The notes below the pieces were generated by a model, which saw only the letters and a list, made by a program, of their open reading frames with translations, had not been told where the DNA came from and did not search any database. Source: Laguncularia racemosa (taxonomy: Eukaryota; Streptophyta; Magnoliopsida; Myrtales; Combretaceae). From it: 64,000 nt of DNA. Numbering within the stretch: the first letter of the stretch is position 1; every line of letters starts with the position of its first letter. The stretch spans positions 1,550,001 to 1,614,000 of the forward strand of contig JBBMOL010000082.1 in NCBI GenBank assembly GCA_037954665.1, given 5' to 3'. Positions 32,358 to 43,339 of this stretch are shown here, piece after piece. The position numbers and the translations under genes were made by a program.

Positions 32358-34076
32358 TGATGGGTGTCGAATCCAACAAAAATAAAACCTACTCCTAGAC
32401 AATTATATGATTTGCATATAGTGGTGAGTAGGGTCGAATCCACAGGGATTGGTTAAAGATATTTCTATTCAAAGGGCATAAAGATGAAAAGAAAACGAGG
32501 GGGGTTTTGTTTATGAATCAAAATAAAGTCGAAGCAAGATAATAGAATCGTATATTGATAAAAGCCTAGCCAAAGGAATCAAGATAGTTTAATTCTAGGA
32601 ATTGATCATCGATGCAAATTTTTTCTATTCTTATGTCTAGATAAACTGGTTATGGTTATTAACAAGCTCTAACAACCTATCTCTCCGTACTTCCTCGATA
32701 ATCAAGAGAAGCTCTTTGATTATTTCTCTTATCGATTAGACAATCATAGACAAGCGCTTAGGATTTAATCTACCAATAGCATTAAAATCTAGAGAGACCA
32801 CCAATTCATGCCAGTAGATTATAAGATAACCTATTTAAACATGATCACACACCTCCATAACATGAATTCGATCATCTCTTTTATAACCAAACATGTTATT
32901 GCGTCACTAAGACTAGAACAATCAAACAATTACGGATTTGACGTGCTAGTTGACAATATATTAACTTGCTAATTGAGTAGAAGAGCTCTATTCATACCAA
33001 TCAACAAAGATAATAATGACAAAACGATAAGAAGATATATAAATACCCAAAAGCGAAGAATAGAATAAATACAAGTCAATTAGACCTCACAATTCGTGGA
33101 GAATTAAACATCTATGACCCTTTGGCTAGAAAAGTAGCTTAGCTACTCATGTTCATCAACAAAACGAAAATAAAAAGTAGAAACATCGTGAACCCGGTTG
33201 CCTGCTCTGCCTCCAAGATGATCCAAGGTTCTTCAAGATCCAAAGATTCCAAAGTTGTCCCCACCCTCTAGGGTTGGTTCTATTTATATTGTTAGAGGGA
33301 TGGCATGTGATCTTTTGCTAGCAAGATACGAAAATATCTTTCCTTTTCCAAGTAGATTTCGAGAAGTGAATCTTCGTCTGCCTGGCACGCCCTACCACAC
33401 GGCCGTGGGTCCAGTCGTGCCTTCCTCTGTGCATAATTCACGTATCATCTTCCGTGTCCAGTGTGTAGCACGGCTCCACCCACGGCTAGATTTTCAACCG
33501 TGCCTTCCTCTATGCATGATCTACAAGTCTTCATCCTTGTCCAGTGTATACCACGGTTTACACCACGGCTAGATCCTAGGCCGTGTCATCCTCTGTGCAT
33601 AATCAACAAGTATTCTCCTTAGCACGTCTAGCTTCCACCACGGCTTCAAGCACGGTTTCTCCCACGACTGCCACCACGGCCGTGCCCTAAGCCGTGTCTC
33701 TCTCTATTGAAAGTCCTCATTTCCGCCTTCTTGTCCAGTGTGTAACACGGTTTGCGCTATGGCCGTGCCTCAAACCGTGCTTCCGATACACGGACGTGTA
33801 CTTCAACCGTGTATCTTCCTGTTGATTCAAAACCAAGTACACGGCCGTGTACTTCAATTACACGCCCATGAACTTCCCTCTGGCGGTGTAAATCCTTGTC
33901 TTTGAACCAAGTTGTAGATGACTTCTCTAATTTACTTGAATTAGCATCCTTGACTCCATTTAACCTAATTTATCACCATAATAGAATTAAGTACCATTTC
34001 CTTATGATTTCTATAAAATCAATAATAATTTAACACAATTTATACTATAAAGATTGAGTATAAAATGGCTCTATCA
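32358..34076 (-). repeat. Element D LTR (shared, left)
   Basis: 1,719 bp, the same length as 37802-39520. 84 bp longer than the B 5' LTR because the cacgg minisatellite (about 33385-33900) has four ~85-bp units rather than three. Confidence 0.9.
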
Positions 34077-34091
34077 AATTCCCCCACACTT
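34077..34091 (-). other. Element D polypurine tract
   Basis: Minus strand aagtgtgggggaatt adjoins the LTR. The gaggaca box is upstream at about 34103-34109, as in B. Confidence 0.8.
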
Positions 34092-35440
34092 AATTTCTTG
34101 CTTGTCCTCAAGCAATTGCATCAAATCAATTGAGAAATCTATCATAGATTATACAAACTTTCTTTTCAACATTCCAAGCATCTATTCATTTGTAATTCAT
34201 GACTTGTAGTTTTAATGCCTATTACTTCAACCAAACTAGTTTCCTATGATCAAATTACCATGGACAAAATTTAATAGCTAATCTAAACAAAACAAACTTT
34301 AATCCTCATGTTTAGCAAAAGAATTTTTATTCCAAAAGTAAATACTTAATCCACTACGGAAAAACACCCAATTAAACTTCATTGGATATTATCAAGCATA
34401 TAATCCTTGCAGTATAAAGTAAAAGCATATGGTATAAGCTCTTTGCTAGATATTCTCCCTTTTATACATCTTTGTTTTATTCAATGAATGTTTACATTCA
34501 TGTTCTTTTGATTTATTCAAGCATCTATTTTGACGGGTTTTTGCCCGCTTCTTTTCATGAACTTTTGCCTTTTTCGCCCTTATCGTTATAGTGAGTTCAT
34601 TGAGTCGGCAACATCCCAAGCTCATCACTCAAGTGACCAGGTTTTGAGATACCCCTACGGACTCTTCCTCACTCTAACATTCAAGTTTGAATACTCTTAA
34701 CTCAATTAGTTGAATCATTGGAGTAATGGCTATGCTTGATTGATTTTTTTTATTTTTTATTTTTTATTTTTTTATTTTTTTCACTAAGTGTTATGATTGC
34801 TTTACAAACAACTTCAAAGAGTATACAGTAGCTAATATAACCTAGAAGTAAACTTGTTTATTTTTCACTTAGGGACTCAACTTACTCTTAGCCTTCCAAT
34901 TCTAAAGCTAAATACAAGGTAAATTTGTTTCTTAAAGATTTCACTACTTAATTTTAACCATGTATTCTAATCACAGCAGTGGGTGAGTAAAACATTTGAA
35001 CAAGTCAATTTCACATTTTGTAGATGTTTATTACAACATTTAGTACAATCTCTAGATTTCATGATAATTTTGAAAAATTTCTAGCTTAAAATTGCTTAAG
35101 GACAAACATTCAGAGTATAAGTTAGTTCTCTATTCTCTATATTTTATTATCCTCTCCCCCACACTTAGCTTGAACAGTATCCTCACTGTTCCTAATTTAG
35201 CACAATTGAAAAAGGAATTAACAACTCAAGGAACATTAGAGAATAAGAGAAAGGAAATACTGGTACTTCCCTAGTATTGGAGTTTTCCCCTTAAGCTTTG
35301 GAAAGTGTCATCTAATGATGCGTATCCTTGCTGCAGCTGATCCAAAGAGTTCAAAACTACACTAAAATCAAAACAAACTAAACTAAAACAAAACAAAACT
35401 AAAGCAAAACAAAGCTAAAAGAAATATTTTTTTTTTTTGA
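34092..35440 (-). other. Element D 3' non-coding internal region
   Basis: Collinear with 5472-6793 of B, including the internal PPT-like module (about 35149-35167) with its upstream hairpin (one stem mismatch) and the conserved 3' blocks. A T-rich low-complexity run lies at about 34744-34782. The frame at 34446-34628 is not maintained relative to B. Confidence 0.65.
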
Positions 35441-35458
35441 CATGGGTTGCCTCCCATG
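35441..35458 (-). other. Post-stop hairpin motif, element D
   Basis: catgggttgcctcccatg; identical on the minus strand to the B hairpin and located 25 nt after the last stop codon. Confidence 0.7.
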
Positions 35459-35483
35459 AAGCGCCTTTCTTTAACATCTTTGG

Positions 35484-37750
35484 CTAGACGTTCCTGGCTG
35501 GATGTTCGGATAAGGATTTTAATTCCAGCTTGGGTGCCTGTGGTGATGGATTAATAACATCCGCAACAAAAACAGTGGAAATATCGTTAAGATGTTTCAT
35601 GGCATCATAAATGTTAAATTTAATCACTTCACCATCAAATTCCATAGTGAGGGTGCCATCATTTACATCGATTTTCGTTTTAGAAGTCTTAAGGAATGGT
35701 CGCCCTAATAATATCAGTGATGAAGTATGAGAATCACTATCGTCCATGTCAAGCACATAAAAATCAGCAGGAAAGACCAACCCATTGACTTGAACTAAAA
35801 CATCCTCTAAAACTCCCACAGGATAAACATTGGACCTGTCAGCAAGTTGAACAATGACACTCGTTTCCTTCAAGGGACCAACATTTAAATGTTGATAAAC
35901 AGACAAAGGCATGACATTGATAGAAGCTCCTAAATCACACATGGCTTTAGCGATTCCAAGATTACCTATTTTGCAAGGAATAGTAAACATACCTGGATCC
36001 TTGTATTTAGGAGGAAGCTTCTTCTGAATAATAGCTGAAACATTTTCACTCACACTAATCTTTTCATTGCCTTTCAGCTTCCTTTTGTTAGTGCATAAGT
36101 CTTTGAGAAATTTAGCATAGCACGGTATTTGCTTAATTGCATCAAGCAAAGGAATATTTATCTCGACTTTGCGAAAAGTTTCAGAATCTCTTTTTCTTTC
36201 GCTTCATTCTTGGATTTCGCCAATCTGGAGGGGAAAGGAGGTGGTATCAATGTGACCTTTGATGGCTCAACTAGAGACTTGCTAATCTGGTTGCCCTGCT
36301 GGCTCGGAGTCGAAATCTCTTTCTTGGTCTCCTCCTCAAGATTAGACGGATGTCTTTTCTTATTTGATCCCTGCAATTCTGTTCCACTTCTCAAGGTAAT
36401 TGCATTAACGCTTTTCTTCGGGTTTGTAATAGTTTGAGAAGGTAACTTACCTTGAGTTTCTAACCTATTGACAGCAGAAGCAAGTTGGCTTACCTGATTC
36501 TCCATGTTTTGAATGCTTTGCTTTGTTTCCTCCTGAAATTGTTTGGTATTAATAGCGAGAGACTTAACAATGTCCTCAAGAGACATACCTGAAGTGGAAG
36601 GAGCTTGGGGTACTTGGTGTGATGACTTAGGCTGGAATTGTTGGAATTGTTGTGGGTTATTGCCATATCGGAAGTTAGGATGATCCCTCCATCCAGGATT
36701 GTAAGTATTCGAGTAGGGGTCATACTTCCTTTGTGGTTATCCTGGAAATCCGCCTACAGCATTGGCGTGTTCATGGTTGTCATCTTGCAATGTGGGGCAC
36801 ATGTCGGTCGGATGATTAGGAGCAGCACAAATTCCACAAGCTTTCACCTGTTGGGTATTTCCAAGAGCTAGCTGCTGCACAAGGGAGGTAAGACTAGAAA
36901 TTTGATGTTCAAGGTTAGACACACTTACCTCATTTACCTTCCTTGAAGATGTATCATGCCTATACCCAAATTGTTGCGAATTAGCAGCCATAATGGAGAT
37001 CAATTCCCTAGCTTGACCAGGGGTTTTGTTTACTATGGCGCCTCCACTTACAGCGTCCATCATCTTTCTTTCCATCAGAAGCAAGCCTTCATAGAAGTAT
37101 TGGATGAGGAGTTGTTCAGATATCCCATGTTATGGGTAGCTTGCACAAAGTTGCTTGAACCTCTCCCAATACTCATGAAAAGTCTCGGTGTCCCTCTGTT
37201 TTATACCACAAATTTCTCTTATTATACCAGCGGCTCTGGATGCGGGGAAGAATTTGTCCAAGAAGAGTCTGACCATATCTGTCCAAGTGGTTATCGAACC
37301 TGGAGGCAAATAAAGCAACCAATCTTTAGCTTTAGTACTTAAAGAAAATGGAAAAGCACGTTGCTTGATTTGATCGTCGGTTATTCCTTGCGGCCTCATA
37401 CTAGGACACACTATATGAAACTCTTTCAAATGCTTGTGAGGATCTTCATTCTCAAGACCATGAAATGTAGGTAGCAGCTATATCAACCCATATTTCAATT
37501 CGAATTCCACAGCTAGTTCGGGATAGTGAATACAAAGTGGTTGTTGATTCACATCCGGTGCAGCCAACTCCCTTAAGGTTCTCTCGAGATTTGCCATGTC
37601 GTCCTCTTTTTTAAAATCAAGGGATGAATCAGACAAGTCCGATACTAAGTTCGGTCTGGGGGATGATCTAGCTTCTTGTCGCAGCCTCTTTAGAGTCTTC
37701 TCAATCTCCGGATTATAAGTTAGTTCACCTGTCCGAGAAGAATGAGTCAT
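35484..37750 (-). pseudogene. Element D gag-protease polyprotein, degraded
   Basis: ATG at 37750 (MTHSSRTGEL). Gag motifs RAFPFSLSTKAKDWL and FLDKFFPASRAAGI, cysteine segment CGICAAPNHPTDMC, linker, then protease with DLGASINVMP and LLGRPFL. Compared with B: TAA at 37130-37132 is the same nonsense codon as B 3778-3780; the site of B's TAG (4609) is CAG here; extra stops lie near 37478 and 36737; and a frameshift lies near 36160-36175. Ends at 35484-35486. No polymerase. Confidence 0.85.
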
Positions 37751-37778
37751 ACAAGAATAGAAATAAATTTGACACCAA

Positions 37779-37796
37779 TCCCCGGCAACGGCGCCA
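37779..37796 (-). other. Element D primer-binding site (tRNA-Asp)
   Basis: Exact tRNA-Asp complement on the minus strand, adjacent to the 5' LTR. Confidence 0.87.
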
Positions 37797-37801
37797 AAAT
37801 T

Positions 37802-39520
37802 TGATGGGTGTCGAATCCAACAAAAATAAAACCTACTCCTAGACAATTATATGATTTGCATATAGTGGTGAGTAGGGTCGAATCCACAGGGATTGGTTAA
37901 AGATATTTCTATTCAAAGGGCATAAAGATGAAAAGAAAACGAGGGGGGTTTTGTTTATGAATCAAAATAAAGTCGAAGCAAGATAATAGAATCGTATATT
38001 GATAAAAGCCTAGCCAAAGGAATCAAGATAGTTTAATTCTAGGAATTGATCATCGATGCAAATGTTTTCTATTCTTATGTCTAGATAAACTGGTTATGGT
38101 TATTAACAAGCTCTAACAACCTATCTCTCTGTACTTCCTCGATAATCAAGAGAAGCTCTTTGATTATTTCTCTTATCGATTAAACAATCCTAGACAAGCG
38201 CTTAGGATTTAATCTACCAATAGCATTAAAATCTAGAGAGACCACCAATTCATGCCAGTAGATTATAAGATAACCTATTTAAACATGATCACACACCTCC
38301 ATAACATGAATTCGATCATCTCTTTTATAACCAAACATGTTATTGTGTCACTAAGACTAGAACAATCAAACAATTACGGATTTGACGTGCTAGTTGACAA
38401 TATATTAACTTGCTAATTGAGTAGAAGAGCTCTATTCATACCAATCAACAAAGATAATAATGACAAAACGATAAGAAGATATATAAATACCCGAAAGCGA
38501 AGAATAGAATAAATACAAGTCAATTAGACCTCACAATTCGTGGAGAATTAAACATCTATGACCCTTTGGCTAGAAAAGTAGCTTAGCTACTCATGTTCAT
38601 CAACAAAACGAAAATAAAAAGTAGAAACATCGTGAACCCGGTTGCCTGCTCTGCCTCCAAGATGATTCAAGGTTCTTCAAGATCCAAAGATTCCAAAGTT
38701 GTCCCCACCCTCTAGGGTTGGTTCTATTTATATTGTTAGAGGGATGGCATGTGATCTTTTGCTAGCAAGATACGAAAATATCTTTCCTTTTCCAAGTAGA
38801 TTTCGAGAAGTGAATCTTCGTCTGCCTGGCACGCCCTACCACACGGCCGTGGGTCAAGCCGTGCCTTCCTCTATGCATAATTCACGTATCATCGTCCGTG
38901 TCCAGTGTGTAGTACGGCTCCACCCACGGCTAGATTTTCAACCGTGCCTTCCTCTGTGCATGATCTACAAGTCTTCATCCTTGTCCAGTGTGTACCACGG
39001 TTTACACCACGGCTAGATCCTAGGTCGTGTCATCCTCTGTGCATAATCAACAAGTCTTCTCCTTGGCACGTCTAGCTTCCACCACGGCTTCAAGCACGGT
39101 TTCTCCCATGGCTGCCACCACGGCTGTACCCTAAGCCGTGTCTCTCTCTGTTTAAAGTCCTCATTTCTAACTTCTTGTCCAGTGTGTAACACGGTTTGCG
39201 CCATGGCCGTGCCTCAAACCGTGCTTCCGATACACGGCCGTGTACTTCAACCGTGTATCTTCCTATTGATTCAAAACCAAGTACACGGTCGTGTACTTCA
39301 ATTACACGCCCATGTACTTCCCTCCGGCGGTGTAAATCCTTGTCTTTGAACCAAGTTGTAGATGAATTCTCTAATTTACTTGAATTAGCATCCTTGACTC
39401 CATTTAACCTGATTTATCACCATAATAGAATTAAGTACCATTTCCTTATGATTTCTATAAAATCAATAATAATTTAACACAATTTATACTATAAAGATTG
39501 AGTATAAAATGGCTCTATCA
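37802..39520 (-). repeat. Element D 5' LTR
   Basis: Minus strand TGATAGAGCC to ACCCATCA, 1,719 bp. Cacgg array at about 38845-39340. The minus-strand TATA box lies within the gttctatttatattgttag context near 38723. Confidence 0.9.
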
Positions 39521-40106
39521 CCCTTTATGTCTGAATATCAGTCTCCCCATCCCTATGCCTATTGATAATCAAGTTCTTCCACCATAAGGCAACATAGCCT
39601 GTAAACTCGATAGTAGCCAGTCGGACTCGGGTGTTATCATCGATCTCATGACATTTGAAGAGACCCTCAACCTTGTCCTCCTAATCTAGATAATCATCAG
39701 TTGATTCCTTGTAATCATAAGAAGGCATCTGTAGCTTCACATATTCCAGTCCCCGAGGTGGCCTAAAATTCCTATTCGGGTAAGGATTAGCCCCAAAGTT
39801 GTTGTCCCTCTCTTCCCTATAGGGGTAACGATCTCCCTCTATCATTTTACCTAGATTTCCTTCTCCCACTACCCTTTCTCTCTAAAGGTTCTGTGGAGCT
39901 ACCCAAGGTAGTGCCTAACGGTTCACCACTGGTGGTTATGGTAATGTCATCCTATCAACCTTAGTTGCCATAGTAGCAACTATGGTAATAAGATCCTAGA
40001 GTTGTTCTTCCAAAGTCCTCCTACCTACAGTATTATGACCCTGACCTCCACCAACCTGGCTATTGGCCTCATTGCCAATCCCCCCATTTACACTCTCGTT
40101 AGACAT
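39521..40106 (-). pseudogene. Element C gag N-terminal part
   Basis: ATG at 40106 (MSNESVNGGIGNEA). Continues with LITIVATMATKVDRMTLP, a basic/arginine-rich stretch, PPRGLEYVKLQMPSYDY, then the Gag core beginning VRLATIEFTGYVALWWKNL and GETDIQT, cut by D. Stops near 39980, 39945 and 39684. Confidence 0.78.
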
Positions 40107-41298
40107 GATGTGAATTTGAAGAAGTAGTCCCACAATTTATAGCACACTCAATCAAGAAAAGCAATCTACACGTTTTAGCAACTACAATGATATAATAGCT
40201 CACATCTCAAAGAGCTTCAAATGCACAAGGAAATAATTTAGTACTCCAAATAAATTCAATAAATGAACTACACACACAATTACTTTCAAGTATATAGAAT
40301 TAAATTCAACAACAAGTGTTTAAGTAACTAGTTCAATTACTTTCACACTTTAATGATTTGTATGAATTTTAAATTCCTCTACTCAACCTTCCTTTTCTTG
40401 CCTTAATTTCACACTACAAATAACCATAATGTGCAACACCTTAATAAAAACAAAAATACACAAACCCATCGCCACACTACTCCTCTTTGCTCACGGTGCT
40501 ACTCCAATTACCCAACCAACAATTGTCTACAATGTACACATAAAAAATCCACACAAAAAATGCACACAACTTCACTAAATTTTACAAACACAACTCTACA
40601 CACATACACCTTCAAGTCATGGTGCTAATGTCCCTTCTATTTAACACACATAACACAACTCTAACAACTCAATATTTTCCCTTTTTACACGGCAACTTAC
40701 ATACATACAACCACGGTGCAACAACCTCCCCAATACAACACAGACACAATACTTCAAAGTATACACTTCCTTGGCACTACACAACTCCAATTCGCACCTA
40801 AACCACAAGCAATGGCAACAACAAAATTCAAATTCAATGCAACCTTCTCCACAAATGGTTAAAACAATTCAAATTCAAATAACACTTATTCAATGCTACT
40901 CAATGAATTGCTTTAAACTTAAAGAAGGTGTTTGAATTTCAAATATATGTTTATCCTTCCTCACACTTTCAAATCTGGAAATGGTAAATTTTTCTCCCCA
41001 ATTCCGGAATCAACAAAGGTTACACTTCTCTTTTTACCACAAATTATTGTATTTCCAATTCCATAATCAAACACTAGGAAATACACTTCTTACTTTTCCT
41101 TCCAAGTTCACATTAACAACAAAATGATAAGGATTCACAATTGCTCCATGTCTACAACAACAAGCAACAACGACAACTCCTCAACAACACAATTAAACAA
41201 TTCAAGCTTCACATCAAACAAATTGAAATCAATGTGCTATTCAACAATTCCCTAACTTCTGAATTTAAATTGCAATCAATCCCTTCTCACAACCTCAA
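40107..41298 (-). other. Element C 5' leader
   Basis: Non-coding, rich in cacaac and caaattcaaat runs, similar in style to the E and H leaders. Confidence 0.55.
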
Positions 41299-41310
41299 GC
41301 TCTGATACCA
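41299..41310 (-). other. Element C primer-binding site (initiator tRNA-Met)
   Basis: Minus strand tggtatcagagc, the standard plant initiator tRNA-Met complement, 5 nt inside the LTR. Confidence 0.85.
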
Positions 41311-41315
41311 AATTA

Positions 41316-42314
41316 TGATGTGCCTAAAAAGGAGTTTAAGCACATGCAAATGAACCAATTAACAATCCCTAAAGGACAAGAACAAATTGGAGCAAAATGT
41401 TGCATAAACCCTAAATGTAAAAGATGATTCGAATGCTATAGTTCAAGGTAATGAATATCACAATGATGAAATCCTCAATTGATATCACTAAATATACTTG
41501 AACTCCTACGAGAATACCAATCACAACAATAAGAACAATGACCGTGATCCACTTTCCCATAAATTGATTCATGGTTTAAGTGTGGCTAAATTGAAGGTTC
41601 AAAACCAATACTAAAAACCAATCAATTAAGCAATAATAATTTGATTACAAATGCAATCAAATCTATCAAAGAAAAATCTAATCTAACCCTAGATACAACT
41701 CACTAGTGATGAAATGGAAACATAACAAAAAGGAATTGATATTATTCATAATTTCTCCTTGTTGCACTCGCCACAATTCCAATTCTTAGGATTGAAATTG
41801 ATAAGAGCAATTGAACTAAGGAATAACCCTAATTCTCTCACGTAAAAAGGTGAAGTGTATTCTAAAAAATTCTCCCCTCAAAACCCTACTTAAGCAAGTA
41901 TTTTTACTTGCTCCCTTCAGGGTTAAAAAGTTCACAAAATTACAACTATGCCACTTTTAGGGTAGTTGGCCCTAAAAGAAAATTACAAACAAATGAAAGT
42001 GTCCCAAAAGAAAGATTACAACATAAATAGTCCAAAGAACAATTACAAATACAAAAATAATATAAATCCTCAAAGAGCCAATGTATCGAAGTGATGTCAA
42101 TCTTAGTGAGCCATTGGATGATAATCTGATGATATCCCATAGTGATCAACTAATGTAAGTCATTTGGCATCCCATGGAGAAATATTATTATACCTGTAAG
42201 ATTATTACTCAAACATTTATTAGATAAAAGAAATAAGGTGAAATATGAGTGATTTGGATCATCATTCAAATCGAGTTTTGAGAACATCTAGAGTACTGGA
42301 AAAATTCCCATCAA
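41316..42314 (-). repeat. Element C 5' LTR
   Basis: 999 bp, collinear with 24889-25897. The TATA inverted repeat has one mutation here (tatttttact). Confidence 0.9.
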
Positions 42315-42319
42315 TATCA

Positions 42320-42486
42320 CACGAATATGCCCTTGTATTTTACACCAATAAATTTGAAGAACATTTGTAGCTACATTTTTTTTTTTCATAAATGAAGTGT
42401 CTTATGTTAGCATAGCAAAGGCTTCAGCCCTAAATTATGTTCACCCTACCTAGAGGAATGAAAGACTTTAAACTGGTCAATATTTA
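42320..42486. other. Unassigned host sequence between C and F1
   Basis: AT-rich, no gene seen. Ends in attta, the left target copy of F1. Confidence 0.5.
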
Positions 42487-43339
42487 TGACACGAACCACG
42501 CCAACCCGTGACGAAACCCAATGCCAATACGTTCAGAAATTCGTTACCTAAGACGCCCAAACACCTAAAGTGGAAACCGCGACCCGTTGTCTATAAGTGA
42601 GACAAGAACCTTGGTATAATGTGAAGACGCCACAATCGGGGATGAAAGACCGATTGATAAGTCGGGATGAACGCCACAGAAATCAATCTGATAAGTTCAA
42701 ATTAGTTCTTAAAGAACCAAGAGAGGAGCCTCTAAAAGATGTTTAATGTTCTAAGATGTATTTTTTTTTTCATCTCTGTATTCTAACCCTATGAGCTTAT
42801 ATTAGGGTTTACAATGCGTAACATTAAAGCCCAAAACGACATAACTTAGATAAGTTGCGTAAAAACACGAAAACAGAACAAGAAAGCCAGCGGTGTAAAC
42901 ATGAAGGCCAGCGGCGTTGGAATGAAGGCCGGCGGCCTTAAGCCAGCCTTGAAGAGATACACGGCTGTGTACTTCTAGACGTGTATCTTTCTGCGGATTT
43001 GCTTGACTCCATACATGGCCGTGCCTTTAGCCGTGTGTCTTGCCGTGTATGATTCTGTGCAATCTTGAGATTCCTACACGGCCGTGCCTTGAACAAACAC
43101 GCCCTCTTCATCCCATGTCCGGTGTGACTTGTACAAGAGCAAGGGTCTTCCCACGGTTGTTCCAATCCATTCCAACTTCATGATTGTTCCAATCCATTCC
43201 GGCTTCATGGACATCCTTTATCAACCCGTTAACTGCTTCCTTGAATCGTTTTGCTCGACTTCTTGTGATCGGTCCATGCGGCACTTCAAGAGGATCCACA
43301 TTCCTTCTTCCGACTCGACTCTCATCATGGATCTCATCA
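42487..43339 (-). repeat. F1 3' LTR
   Basis: 853 bp. Contains the end of the coding frame (43108-43339), then a CACGGCCGTG array (about 42955-43110), a GCCGGC island (about 42890-42950) and a TATA-like ctaatataagc near 42800 in minus-strand order. Confidence 0.9.
42890..43110 (-). promoter_or_regulatory. Double palindrome island in F1 LTR
   Basis: Minus-strand order: cacggccgtg-type palindromes (about 43110-42955), then ggccgccggcc-type palindromes (about 42950-42890), then the TATA-like element about 90 bp further on. Both motif classes of elements A and B occur together here. Equivalent islands: 48840-49090 (F1 5' LTR) and 54040-54280 (F2). Confidence 0.6.

Larger units (their letters stand above)
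32205..39520 (-). mobile_element. Element D: rearranged B-family block (LTR-internal-LTR-partial internal)
   Basis: In minus-strand order: complete LTR (39520-37802), internal gag-pro region (37801-34077), complete LTR (34076-32358), then a second PBS and the first ~35 codons of gag (32357 to about 32205), abruptly joined to element C gag. The 39520 end is a true LTR end but the other is not. This fits a tandem LTR-sharing array that lost its far unit together with ~170 bp of C. The junction shares gacc/aaac microhomology. Confidence 0.8.
24889..42314 (-). mobile_element. Element C: Ty3/gypsy retrotransposon, split by E and D
   Basis: LTRs of 1,009 and 999 bp, TG...CA, with target copies atatt (24884-24888) and atatc (42315-42319), differing at one base. 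Initiator-tRNA-Met PBS. The native part is about 4.9 kb: leader, gag, CCHC knuckle, protease and a pol tail. Reverse transcriptase and integrase are absent. E is inserted in its protease, and the rearranged D block replaces part of its gag. Confidence 0.85.

Noticed and set aside
33255..33572. Frame of ~105 codons repeated in several B-family LTRs (also 1839-2213, 7194-7547, 38699-39016)
   Set aside because: It runs through the LTR minisatellite; its recurrence follows from LTR copying and its length varies with repeat number.
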